From Xanthostigma xanthostigma (taxonomy: Eukaryota; Arthropoda; Insecta; Raphidioptera; Raphidiidae), in NCBI GenBank assembly GCA_963575645.1, contig OY754464.1, forward strand, positions 47,358,192 to 47,422,191: a DNA stretch of 64,000 bases, in the 5' to 3' direction. The position numbers and the translations under genes are program-made. This document shows positions 1-11,800 of the stretch, piece after piece; the first letter of the stretch is position 1, and every line of letters starts with the position of its first letter. The notes under the pieces were generated by a model. It was not told the DNA's origin and made no database searches. It worked only from the letters and a program-made list of their open reading frames with translations.

Positions 1-778
1 GGAAACGCCCGCGGGAGTTTCTGTTTTATAGGTAGTCAAATAAATAAACATAAATATTAAATATGCATTTATTTAATTTAAATTAGACATTTATTTTAAA
101 AGTAATTTTCGAGGATCTTCAGCAAAACGGTTTATGACGCCTCCCAAAAGCCAGGGGGGCAGCTGCCCCCCTCTGCTCTTCCCTGGGTACGCCCATGGAA
201 ATATTGTTATGTGTCTTTTTACTTTACTTTGGTATTATTGAAAAGTACATTACAACAAAAAATATCCTTGTCGGATTTTGACACAAAATAAAATGTGAAT
301 TGCTAAAAATAAATAATAAGAAAAAATTCGCAGGTTTGTGGACAAAAGTTATATTTATAAATGTACGACGTTTCGTCTATAAATTTAGACTTTTTCAAGT
401 ACTTGAAAAAGTCTAAATTTATAGACGAAACGTCGTACATTTATAAATATAACTTTTGTCCACAAACCTGCGAATTTTTTCTTATTAATTATTATTGATG
501 GACACGATATCTAATATAGGTATGCTAAAAATAAACTGTTAAATTGTTTTACTTTTTTTTTTGTTTATACAAATCCATCAGCTTCGACTAAATGTAGAAA
601 AAATTTGGATTCGGCTTCTAGTAATAATGCATAATTTGGTTAAATATTGCTCAAAAGATGCTGTTTAACAATTAATTATTGGCATATGGAGTGCCAAGGC
701 ACTTGGGTCCATGATGATACCGTTAAGCCAGAACATAATTAATGAATTAGTTTATTTATTGACAGCAATATAGAACAA
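1..778. other. Upstream region with repeat debris, no gene seen
   Basis: AT-rich. A transposon-like end lies near 140-200 (GGGGGGCAGCTGCCCCCC palindrome, then GGGTACGCCCATGG, similar to the end of the small element at 35930-36025). A perfect palindrome lies at 314-487 (listed separately). No convincing promoter or upstream exon of the PPP1R36-like gene was recognised. Confidence 0.5.
314..487. repeat. Perfect 174-bp palindrome (two 87-bp arms, no spacer)
   Basis: Positions 314-400 and 401-487 are exact reverse complements, centred on CAAGT/ACTTG. Each arm holds AAGTCTAAATTTATAGAC followed by GAAACGTC. A diverged copy of one arm occurs at about 26988-27066 and a partial one at 27919-27950. 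The GTCTA..TAGAC stem followed by GAAAC..GTC resembles the 3' half of hammerhead ribozymes found in Penelope-like repeats, but the CUGANGA box is not intact. Confidence 0.9.
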
Positions 779-3700
779 ATGTCAACCAAAGTCATGGCTC
801 AAAATTCAGGGTCTTCAACTGTACAAAAAAGCAAAGCTGCTGAAGGAATGCATTCGAAACTTAACATAAAATTTAAAGATACAGTCGATGCTCTAGAACA
901 GGTAAAAAAAATAATTTTTTGACTGGTCCAAAAATATCACAACAAAAGAAAATGTTACGTTTGTTGTAAAAACTGTATTAGTAAGTTGTGTAGTGGTTAG
1001 TGTGATAGCCTCCGTATCACACTATTGTGATTTCCACCCGATCCCTCTCTAGTTACACCTGTCTATGTGACTCTTTTGGGATCGTCTATTATTTTCGTAG
1101 GTCATCTTTCTTCTGTCATTCATCTTCCATGTCTGTACCGAATAAACTGGTTTTGGAGTAACATTTATGTCGGCTTTTTTAATTTTATATTTTTGAAATA
1201 ATATTAGGCTGTACCTACTATTAAGAAATAATATTTTATGTAGGTTCGATTTAGAAGACATTGTCAAAGAAAATGTTCCCCGAATGAACCAGAAGTAATT
1301 ACATTGCAAGATATAAAAGATGTTGCTTTGTATCTTGGGCCCATTCATCATTTGAATACTGAATTTATCAACTTTTTTCATATTCCTACAATGGACAGGT
1401 TTCTTCGCTCTCTTATTTTATATTTTCAATTTTATATTCAGGTAATTTTAACGACCTTAACATATTCTTACGGGTACTTGCATGCAATTTTTTTATAGCA
1501 TTTTATTTTGAAAAACGCTAAACTAAGTATACCTACTTAAATCGTTAAAGCACAAAATTTATTTAAACAGAAAACATGCGATGTCAAAAAATGTGTAATT
1601 TCACAAATAATATTGCGTGTGATATATCTATGCGAGGCTTAAAGAAATTTTTATTAGAAATCGGAATGAAGTGCTTTAGGCCTTAGGGTGTTATTTAGTT
1701 TAAAATTTACTGCTCTATTAATTTAGCACAAAGTAATCATGGCAAGTACCCTATTAGGTAAACATATATTGTGCACTTGGTTCGATTTTAATTTGATAAG
1801 TAAAATACAACTATTAACAGTCGAAGGAAATCAGTGTCCGGAACCGAATCTGGTTCAGGTATGTCTTTCTGAAGAAAGAGAACTTCTCCATGCAGTGTGA
1901 CCAGATTAAATTTTACAAAAAAAACCGAAGCACATTAAAAAAATACTGAAATATACCAACTTGCACAGGGAAAATATACCAATAAAAATACTGACTTTCA
2001 AAACATGTTTTAATTACTCATTATCACAATAAATGTTAAAATTCCATTTCAACATTCTATTTGAAGGATTAAAATTAACACAACCTCCTTCACCTTTTAC
2101 ACCTTGCTTTGTTTTTAAAACTGCAGATCCATTTTTGTTTATAAATCTGTTTCTTTGTTGTGTTTTTATTAAATTTATCTATAAAAATATGCGCTCGCAT
2201 GCAGCATTCGATACTGGTATACATAACAGAGATATAAGTACTGAAACTAGATAATATATTCTTGTATTTTAATGTACCATCACTGTTAGAAATTTTCACC
2301 CAAAATGTTCACTAAAAAGGGGTGATGTCATGTCCTCTCTGTAACTTACTGATCTTTGCTCTTGAATGAAATTATAGACTAAATCCGAGAAATCCCCTGT
2401 ACTTCAATGTTCGTGCCAGTTCGCAGAGACGATCGCTACGGTGTTGCCATAACTTTTTATGATTTTATCCAAAATATACCCAAAAATACCGACTTCCGCC
2501 AATATACCTAAATGAATACTGATAATCGGAAAAGTCAATGGAATATACCGAAAAAGTATTAAAATACTGAATCTGGTCACACTGTCTCCATGTCTTGCCT
2601 GTATCCTAATACTATCGCGATAATTATTTTTAAAAATAGGTGTGGGACAAAATTTTAATACGTCGCGGTGAATTCGAACGTAAATTGTACCAGCCTATTG
2701 TAAAAGAATTAGAAGACGTAGTGCGAGACGATCTAGCCGATCTACGTAGCATGGTGTCACGTGAGCACTGTACATTGTTAATCGGTGCAGCTGATGCTAA
2801 AAAATATCACCACATGTCAAATAAGAATAATATATCGCTCGCGGAACGAGACTGTCGCCTTATGGAATTGTTGAACCGAATGTGTGTTCATGTTACATGG
2901 TTAGCTGTTGAGCGAAAACAACATAAATTGATTGGTATATAATGATGTAATACATTATGAACGTTTTTTCACGACTTCATCCGCATGAACGTCGATTCAC
3001 CCGCGGTAATGTTGGTTTTGACGAAAATCATTTTAACATTAACTCGAGTGTAACCGAATGAAATCAGCCTACTTTTTAAATTTGGGTACCGATTGATAAT
3101 TTCATAGAAATCAATTCAGCTGTTTTCGGAGTCATTTCACACAGCTGATCTCCAATGCCTTGAAATGGTGTGAAAGGTACTAAATACTAAAGTTTCTAGA
3201 TTAAGCAAAGTACCGCAATCGTCCAACATATTGGGGCGTATCAAGGACATATTATTCAATCAAGATATTATATGAACATTTTCGGCACTAAGAAAAATAA
3301 TATTATTCTTCAATAAATACAATTTGCGATTAATAGTCCAATCAATGAATAGCTCAAAAGGGGGTGAAGAGTGCATGAGCAGGGATCTAAGCGATTCCTT
3401 CAGAAACTTGTTTTATTAAAAAATAAAAAAAAAATAATAAGTCAAAAATAAATATCGGTGACGGATAATAATCATTTTCATATTCAAAAATTACCCAAAT
3501 TATACAAATTTAAAATTGTGCAAATGCTATTTTAATGTTGTGTTTTTTTGACGTGATAACGTCTTATAAATTGATGAAACACCGACTGCATGCACGAAAA
3601 AGTGTCACGTTCCGAAATGTGTCACGTTCCGCGCACGATCGGCCCAAGTTTGACAGCTACTAAAATTTAGGTTATGTATTATTATATGATATTCGAGCGG

Positions 3701-6700
3701 AATACGTTATCACGTAAAACTATCGTCCGTAAACTGACTTTACAGACAACTATTTTTTTTCAGTCATGCTAGAGCAATTTTATTATTACCTCTGGTTATC
3801 TCTCCCTAGCACATGGGTACAATCAATGGATTAAAGGCCGCTGCACACGAGGCTAGAAACACTGGTAGGAGTTCTGCTGGCCGGTAGGCTGGGTACGAAG
3901 CTGGTAATGACGTCACTGCGGGCTGGCCTGCTAGCTCACCAGATAGGATTTAAAATTAGAACAGGGGCTATTTTCCTTGCTAGGCCCGCTGCTAGATATG
4001 AACAAGAACCAATCAGGAAGCAGTATCTTATTACGTGGGCGACTTGAAGAAACGCCCACAAACCAACATGGTGTCATTCTGCTCAGAGTCAGGCAACAGA
4101 CACGTTTTGATCTGTTTATATTTGAACTGTCACTGCGCACGCACCAGTTTTATTCACAAAACTAGCTTGGAAAAACGTCTCGTGTGAAGCGAGCACATAA
4201 CAGCAATCAAGAAAACCAGCCCTAGAAAACTAGTAGGCAAATCTAGCAAGGAATCTAGCAGCGTTGCTAGTCTCGTGTACAACGACCTTAAGTATTTGGA
4301 TTGCGGTATTTTGTGTCACTATTCTAGATAGTACTAAATCCCATGTTATTGCGCTTGCGTTGTCGTAGTAACTAGTAACTTCCACTAACTATTCATCATT
4401 ATGACGACGCAAGCGCGTTAACATGTAGTACTTTCTATATAATTTCGAAGCGCCTCGATTCAGAATTCTTTCGCTGTATTTAGCCTATAGGAATATCAAT
4501 TTGTTCCAAAAAATATTGATTTTCGATTCGATTAGAATCGAATGCAATAGAATCGATTCTCGATCAAATCAACCATTCCAAGATTGATTTTCTATTAACC
4601 GATTAGTTAGTTAGTTAGGCATTTTTATACAGTTAATTGAAAAATAGTTAAAAAAATGTAAAGTTAATAAAACATTACGTTTTCATTTAGATCACACTTT
4701 TGAGAAATGACAAAAAGAAAAAAAACTTTGTTGACACGGTCTGGTGAGGTACTTTTCATTTCTGAGTTGTGATTTTTGGTGCCCTTGAGACGTGATGCCC
4801 TAAGCAGTTGCTTATTTTGCTTATAGGTTAATCCAGCACTGAATACTGATTGATATCCTTTAAATAACAGACGTAGAATACGCGGTTACGCTCGAGTGAA
4901 GTTAGAGTTCCGTAAAAATTGAATTTAGTGTGAGCAATCTTGTGAAAAAATCCGGCATTCACGTGATTATTTAAATGTAAAATGTTATTTTTATGTTAAT
5001 ATACAAACAGGCGCGACGGCAAGTTTTGATAGTCTGTGGTGAGTGAGTCTTAAGATAGCTTATGGGGTGGGGGGGGGGGGGGGGGGGCTCAGAAAATAAA
5101 AATGTTCAAACAACGGCAATAGATTCTCTGGTCATATCACAGAACAGATTATTGTTCTGTGGGTCATATACATAAACGCAAAAAAAAAAACGAAACACGT
5201 GACGAATCTTGGTTTTCACATATTTTTGTAACTTGTGAAAATTCTCTATGGTGAATTCACCATACAAAATCTTCACGTGTGGTTAGCTCTCAACACACAC
5301 TACAGGTCTCCGCCGCGCCTGTATACAAACACAATCCAACTGCCAGTTTTAACTTTGTTTAGATAATTTTTGCTTTTATTGTAATTTGAAGACATGGAAG
5401 TAAACCGTCTATTACGTACGGATAGTTATAATGTAATAAAGCACGGTCGCGGTATGAAACATTATGTTGAACCTAAACCCAATGAAATTCGTATTTTACA
5501 CGGCTTAGCCAACACAGAAGAAAGCAAATTAATGCAAAGATCTCCGGTTGCTAAAGAAATGCTGTTAGTTGAACACGATTACCGAGTATTTGCAATTGGA
5601 AGTGTTTCATTTGAACCGTAAGTTTTTACAATCATCGACTTTGTACTATTATTAGGGCAAGCTATAGAGATTTAAAACAGCGTTCTCGTGACATAAAGAC
5701 TAGTAGCAAACCGATTGTGCGATGATATAAAAGATAATAAGCAGATGAATAGGTAAGTATGTGTTTTTCACTCGAGTTCCCGGTCCATTTGTTAGTTACC
5801 TATCAACAATTTATTGCAATAAAAACGCAATTTTTGTTTTTCTTTGCTTGTAACTTTGAAACCAATGGAGCAATCGGAATGCCCTAATGAAATGGTTTGT
5901 AGAGAATTAAAATATCTACAGAATGAGAAGTCGAACGTCTCAATCGGATAATTAGGTCCTGAAAAATTTAGGAAAAGACAGAAAATTAGGCGTTATTTTC
6001 GAAAATTCATAGCCCCGTCATTTTTTGAGCTGGAGCGCTAAAATTTTGAGAGAAAGTAGGGATTATAATGTTCTTTATATGTGCCAAAGGTGGGTGCTGT
6101 CGGATTATTAGTTTTCGCGAAATCGCGATTGAAAGTTTGCAGTGCGCTTTTTTCCGGCAGTATGCGTTACCGTAACATAGCTATTAGCTTAAGCAACGAA
6201 TAATTCTAGATGGAAAAGTCGAAAGCAGAACATTTGACTTAGGAACTTTGTTTGGACTAGTTAGGAGATAAACATACTAAAAGTCCTTACCCCTCCGAGG
6301 TACGCCCGAAGGGGGGGAGCACAAAGAAGGTCCCGTTTTTTGGTTTTTTGCTTTCATCTCGAAAACGGTACGTCGTACGAAATTTTGTTGTAATACATAT
6401 TGAAAGATGATAAAATTCTCTACAACTTTAGCTTTCACACTTTTTATCTATCTCCAATCTTTGCCTAGCTATGAGCTCCGAAAAATGGTCGATTTTCAAA
6501 AATGTGTTAAATTCTCTGTAGCACATTCTAACAATACGAATTTGTCAAAATCATTTCGTATTGCTCATCCACACTATTAAAAACACACACACACTATTAA
6601 AAAATAACATAAGCTGGGAGTACCTCCACGCAGGGCCCTCTTTCCCACTGGGCACTCTGGCACGTGCCCAGGGCCCCGCGATCGATAGGGACCCCCTAGT

Positions 6701-8736
6701 TTAATGGTATACTAAGTACCTAAACTGTTTAAAACAAAAATCATCAGTGAACTAGTTTTTCATATACTTATTTTTTTTTTGTGTCCATGTTAAAATTGGG
6801 AACGTGATCCTTTTAAATATATGCATTTTATATCACATTCCTCGACTTAGAATCTAGAACCTTGTTTATCTATTTTCTTTGTCTATTCTAACAAAATAGT
6901 GCTCTGTTAAGGTCATAGGGGCCCCATTATCCTAATGTGCCCAGGGCCTCCAATAGGTTAAAGCTTATGTTATTTTTTAATAGTGTGTGGGTGTTTTTAA
7001 TAGTGTGGATGAGCAATACGAAATGATTTCGACAAATGCGTATTGTTAGAATGTGGTACAGAGAATTTAACACATTTTTGAAAATCGACCATTTTTCGGA
7101 GCTCATAGCTAGGCAAAGATTGGAGATAGATAAAAAGTGTGAAAGCTAAAGTTGTAGAGAATTTTATCAGCTTTCATTATGTATTACAACAAAATTTCGT
7201 TCGACGTACCGTTTTCGAGATGAAAGCAAAAAACCAAAAAACGAGACCTTCTTTGTGCTCCCCCCCTTCGGGCGTACCTCAGAGGGGCAAGGACTTTTAG
7301 TATGTTTATCTCCTAACTAGTCCTAACAAAGTTCCTAAGTCAAATGTTCTGCTTTCGACTTTTCCATCTAGACTCCCCTTATAAGCACTCATTGACCAAA
7401 CTATATGGTTTATACACTCCTCCGTGTGCGCAATGTGCTTAACTGTACAAAGTTTTTTCTTCACGTATTATTTTATTGATTTCGACTTCAATGTTATCTT
7501 GTTGAGGTTTTCCTAATTAATTCCAGATAAATATAGAAATGATTCTTTATAAAATGCTATGGCACATTATTTGCCAAATTCCTATGCTCTCAAATTTGCC
7601 GATCTTGTCCTAATTTTCCTATAATCTTTCTATTTGCTTATTGCTAATTTGAAAGTTTGAAAATAATGGGAAAGTGGCAAATAGAAGATCAATAACGGTG
7701 TGTCAACCATTAATTTAATTAAATGCATTAAAAAATGTAGCTATTAAAAGTGGAATTTTTAAATTTTATTAATAGATCTGACGACCGGTTAGAATATTTT
7801 GAAATCGCATATTCAGCGCCCGAAGATAAATTACACGAATTAGGTGTTACTGTGGGAATTCTGGGTCAACCGCGCGCTGATTTTGATGCAATGCTCAACA
7901 GAAAAATTAAGAAAAGCAGTCAACATGAAGTCGCTATGTATAAAATACCACCAAGACCACCGAGAGAGTATGCAAAAATAATTATCAGTAACAATAAAAC
8001 TGTGAAGGGGCGTTGTGTGTCTATCTGTCTGTTCCACCTAGCTCTAAAATCCTTAATTCATTGAAATTTGGTACACATATAGTTTTCAACTTTAAGGATA
8101 AACCCTCTTTGGATGTTGGGATAAACAACATTATTAAAAAGCGAAATGATAGAAATTGAGACAGAAAGAGATGAGCACAATCAACAACTGATGCATTGAT
8201 TATTATTTATGAACTATACAACGCATTTGGTTGGTACTACTGTTATCTACGGCTGGGTTGGCCAAGTATAGTCAAGACGTTTTACATCATATGATCTTTA
8301 CTTGGAATATACTTACTTATTGGAAAGCTCATTCCTTTTAATTTGCATTTATAAAATAGTTAGCGCTTGTCCATTCTTTGAAACTGAAAGTGCACTGTGA
8401 TATAATAGAGGTTATAATAATCATCCAAGGTTATGCACTTTGATTGAGCAGTGCTGCCCATAATATAAAATGAACTACAATACTAACAGGATAGGAATGA
8501 GGCTTTCATATTACAAGTTAATTCAAAGGGTCTTATATTCTTTTCTTTTTAGCGTCAAATCGATACCCGATGTATTTCCACAGACTTTGCCGAGATTTAG
8601 TATGTCACCGGAACAAATTGAAAGTATAAGAAAGCAATGTTCCATGTGGCGAAAAATGGTAAAAAAAGCAATAAAGAAATCTAGACAATCATTACTATCC
8701 TCAGGAACTGCTGGAACTGCATCACTTCTAACATAA
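779..8736 (+). CDS. PPP1R36: PPP1R36-like protein (protein phosphatase 1 regulatory subunit 36), six exons
   Basis: Exons: 779-901, 1244-1441, 2640-2934, 5392-5617, 7776-7967, 8553-8736. All have GT-AG borders and join in phase to give 405 aa; the human protein is about 420 aa as I recall. Residues 42-107 hold the ALYLGP...MDRFLRSLILYF block. Residues 108-206 hold EHCTLLIG, then HHM, then a helical segment ending VTWLAVERKQHKLI. The next exon gives EVNRLLRTDSYN. This order matches my memory of vertebrate PPP1R36 (PPPI_inhib family), whose members bind the PP1 catalytic subunit and are linked to male germ cells. The ATG at 5394 looks like a start, but it is internal: exon 3 ends in phase 1 at G2934 and exon 4 supplies AC. 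The C-terminus is basic (MWRKMVKKAIKK). The start is the first ATG after an in-frame stop at 743; an upstream exon cannot be excluded. No clean RVxF PP1-docking motif was found. Family call fairly sure; function inferred. Confidence 0.83.
985..1056 (+). repeat. tRNA-like SINE head or tRNA relic
   Basis: TAGTGGTTAGTGTGATAGCC resembles a tRNA A box and D arm, and CCACCCGATCCC resembles a degraded B box at the right spacing. No intact cloverleaf can be drawn, so it is not annotated as a tRNA gene. Lies in intron 1 of the PPP1R36-like gene. Confidence 0.35.
1893..2584. mobile_element. Non-autonomous hAT element
   Basis: Inverted ends CAGTGTGACCAGATT / AATCTGGTCACACTG. Perfect 8-bp target duplication TCTCCATG at 1885-1892 and 2585-2592. 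692 bp, no transposase frame. In intron 2 of the PPP1R36-like gene. Confidence 0.9.
3550..3750 (+). mobile_element. Short copy of the GACGTGATAACG family (copy a)
   Basis: Starts GACGTGATAACGTCTTATAA and ends with the family's TTTACAGACAAC. Flanked by T runs like the other copies (12256, 18114, 21529, 27965). About 200 bp; non-coding. In intron 3 of the PPP1R36-like gene. Confidence 0.8.
3835..4287. mobile_element. MITE with GGCCGCTGCACACGAG ends, TTAA-flanked
   Basis: Left end GGCCGCTGCACACGAGGCTAG pairs with the right end GTCTCGTGTACAACGACC. TTAA sits at 3831-3834 and at 4288-4291, suggesting a TTAA target, although one extra A follows the left TTAA. It is richer in GC than its surroundings and has repeated CTAGC words. 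Confidence 0.65.
5069..5087. repeat. Poly(G) tract, 19 G
   Basis: Uninterrupted run of 19 G, preceded by GGGGT. It lies in intron 3 of the PPP1R36-like gene, in an otherwise AT-rich stretch. Run length may be affected by sequencing or assembly error. Confidence 0.85.
6205..7372. mobile_element. Foldback element with arms of about 410 bp
   Basis: Arms 6205-6620 and 6957-7372 are near-exact reverse complements, starting TCTAGATGGAAAAGTCGAAA. The 340-bp loop contains a further GC-rich repeat (GGGCCCTCTTTCCC, GTGCCCAGGGCCCC). No coding frame. It occupies most of intron 4 (5618-7775) of the PPP1R36-like gene. Target duplication unclear. Confidence 0.88.
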
Positions 8737-8805
8737 ATTTCTTAAAAGAATTTGAAATTGTATTATTGATTAAAAAATAGATATTTTTATTCGTTTGCAA
8801 TACAT

Positions 8806-11800
8806 TTATCCAATGTTCACTTTATTTTTAATGTGTTCAATAATATCAGATTCTGCCATAATTTTTTCCGTATTATCAGATAAATCAAAAAGTTCAAATT
8901 CTGGCACGTCTTTTGTGGCATGTTTACCGATAACAATAATGAATGGATATCCGGTACGTTTTGCCTCCATGAGTTTCTTACCGATTGTAATTTTTCGACG
9001 ATCATCTATTATTACGTCATCATGCAATGATACCACGGAATTTAAGCTGTGGTATAATTTCTCTTTAAAATGAGACACTTGGTGTTCTTCGTGACTTCCC
9101 TCCTATAAAGAAGTAATAATTATTAGATTGTTTTTGTTATCAAATTTCATATACTGTCAGGCATCATTTTCAATTCAATTAAATATTTTTGATTTTAGTA
9201 GAATTTTCAACATTTAGCAAAGACGTTTGGCAGATACAATGAAATACAACTATTTTTAAAACTCTATATTTTTAAGGTTTTTAATAGAGCTCTCCTTTAA
9301 GTCGGCGCGCTAGAGAATACAATCCCGAGAATGTTTTTCAATCCCGGGATTACGGGATCCCAGGGCTATCCCGGGATTAGACTATGTGGTTTCTAATTGG
9401 GCTTAAATGAAAAAAACTTGAGTAATTTCTTAAAAAATGTTTTTAAAATCGTTGCACAACACAAATCACAATATAGTAAGAAAAGAAAATAGACAAAACA
9501 AAAAAAAAAATTACTTTTGCAAGAAATCAAAAAGACAACACAAAAAAACTATTCAGAATTTAGAAAATACAATCGCAGAAATATCAAAGCATCCAATGTT
9601 TGACTTCCAAGCCTGCTTCGTAGTTTATTGCCAACATAAGCTGAAAACGCTCGATCAGGTTCTGCGCTCGTTGGAGGAATAGACAATAGATACTTATATG
9701 CCGTTTCTAAGTGATATTCACGAATTCCTCCATTTTCGAACAGGCTTATTTCACGTCTAATACTATTTGCCAACCCTGATTCATTTTGTACTTGTACTTC
9801 AGGATCTGGAGATTTCATATTCTTACATATCGTACCGCGTATTTAAGGATTGTTTTTTGTCGTTATGCGTAATAAATAATATTAATATAATCTAGGCAAA
9901 GTAATTGTCAAGGCGCAACGGATTACGGAATGCAAACTAGATCTGTTTTTGGCAATCCCGAAAATCCCGGGATTAGCCAAGTACGATCCCGGGATTTTCG
10001 GGACCAGAAAACGGCCGGGATCCCGGGATTGTATTCTCTAGTCGGCACACACAGACTGCTTCAAGCACTCGAAATTGACTTTCAAGCAGTAATTGCAGGA
10101 CGAACTATAAATCTCCATAGAAAATATTGCACTGGCCACTGACATACTCACGACCGCCTGAACAGTCGCAGTCAGCAGCGTGACGAAATCTCGTCATGTA
10201 GTCGAACATTTGCTACACATGTGCGGACAACTCGAGCTGTTGATTGCTCGTGAGCATGGTTATCTAGGAAAGGCGACAAAGAACGGGGAAACATGCGTAT
10301 TTTCAGTGTCACAGGTCTAAAAAAATCCCATTGTATATTTCAAGAAAACGGATGACAACGTTAATTTTGTTTTTCAATACACTGCAAAGTCCATCAAACG
10401 ATAATATAAGTAGACACATTCTAAATAATTGAAAAAATTTTCTTCATTCCTTCTAAGTTCTCTTAATTCTAAAACTGATTGAACTTAGTCTGCGCCTGAG
10501 CAAAATTACCAACAAAAATGCTTCTTGCTCAAAATCCATACTGCAACAGATTTGAGCAAGCAGTTCTAGCGGTTAAAAGCGACTGCTCAAGTAGTTAATA
10601 GTGACTGCTCGAGCAGTTGACAGTGACTGAGCGGTCCGTGTATGTTGTTCATTGATTAACAGCACAAGCAGTCTGTGTACAACCGGCCTTAGAGTTCAGC
10701 AATATAAAATTTAGTACATTTGCCACTTATGTTCGAATTTGGATGATATTTCAATGTGTAGAATCAATCCGACTTTTGGCTAAACCTGTATATTTTTTGC
10801 TCTAATTTATTTAAAAAAAGTTGGTCAAAATCAGTGACCCCCTTGTTAATTAACACTCTTCGTGGAATAAAAATTAAATACATACATAAATTCAGTTATA
10901 ACTTACTTTAGGCGGTATAATAATAGCTTTGAAAGGAGCAATACACAAAGGCCATCGTAATTCGTGTTGATTCGAAAGAACTTCCAGAGACGCAGCCAAA
11001 ATACGAGACACGCCTAAGCCGTAACTGCCCATTTGTAGATTCATAGATTTGCCGCTGTTATCTATAAAAGTTGCTTTTAAAGGCGCTGAATACCGCTCGC
11101 CAAGGAGAAACGTGTGTCCTACCTGTCAGTATAGAAACGTACCTAAATAGAGTACTTCGTTACGGAATTTTAGTCTGATTAAGACGCTTAAAGTCTCTTA
11201 TTAGTATTATTTATATAATCGTACATTAGAGATGCTTAATAATGCCCTTAGCGTCTGCTACGGATTTATGATCAACTAGGCTTCCATACGATTAAGTTTT
11301 ATGGGGTATGTTCTAAAATATAATGCTAATGGTGTCATGAATCGACGCCATACTGTGATTTGTTTCGAAACATACTCGCCAGCAGCGCTGGATTTACACT
11401 AGGGGCAGTAGGGGCTAGTGCCCAGGGCGGCAAATTTCCAGGGGTGGCAAAATTTGGAACGTGGGAAAAACATTTTTTTTGCGTTACAGAAAATTCTTCA
11501 AAAAATGTGACCGTGTTGAAAACATTCATAAATACATTTTTTTTGCAGTCATACGTGTTTGCCTCTGAAAATATCTCGCAATTGATGAGCAATCGTTTTG
11601 TTTGTCAATTTATGATTATTATACGAAAAAGAATGATTCCTTATGTAATTAAATTATCCCGTTTGTAATAAAAAGATTTTTGACAATAAACGAATCATTT
11701 TATTTATTTGAAAATTGTATACCGAACCTTTACCCCATTTTATGTAGGATTTAGGTAATGGGCCGGCATTTTTCACGGTGCCCCAGGGCGGCACTTAGGG

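Larger units (their letters stand above)
9301..10688. mobile_element. MITE with ACACAGACTGCTT ends, interrupted by a hAT element
   Basis: With the hAT insertion removed, the left end reads GTCGGC..ACACAGACTGCTT and the right end is its near inverted copy (AAGCAGTCTGTGTACAACCGGCC). TTAA precedes the left end and TTAG follows the right. About 650 bp of own sequence, no coding potential seen. Confidence 0.55.

Noticed and set aside
401-450. Active hammerhead ribozyme
   Set aside because: The required CUGANGA box is not present; only the stem II and GAAAC...GUC part fits.
985-1056. Functional tRNA gene
   Set aside because: A and B box likeness only; acceptor and anticodon stems cannot be paired.
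5394-5621. Independent gene starting at the ATG at 5394
   Set aside because: Phase and family order place it as exon 4 of the PPP1R36-like gene.
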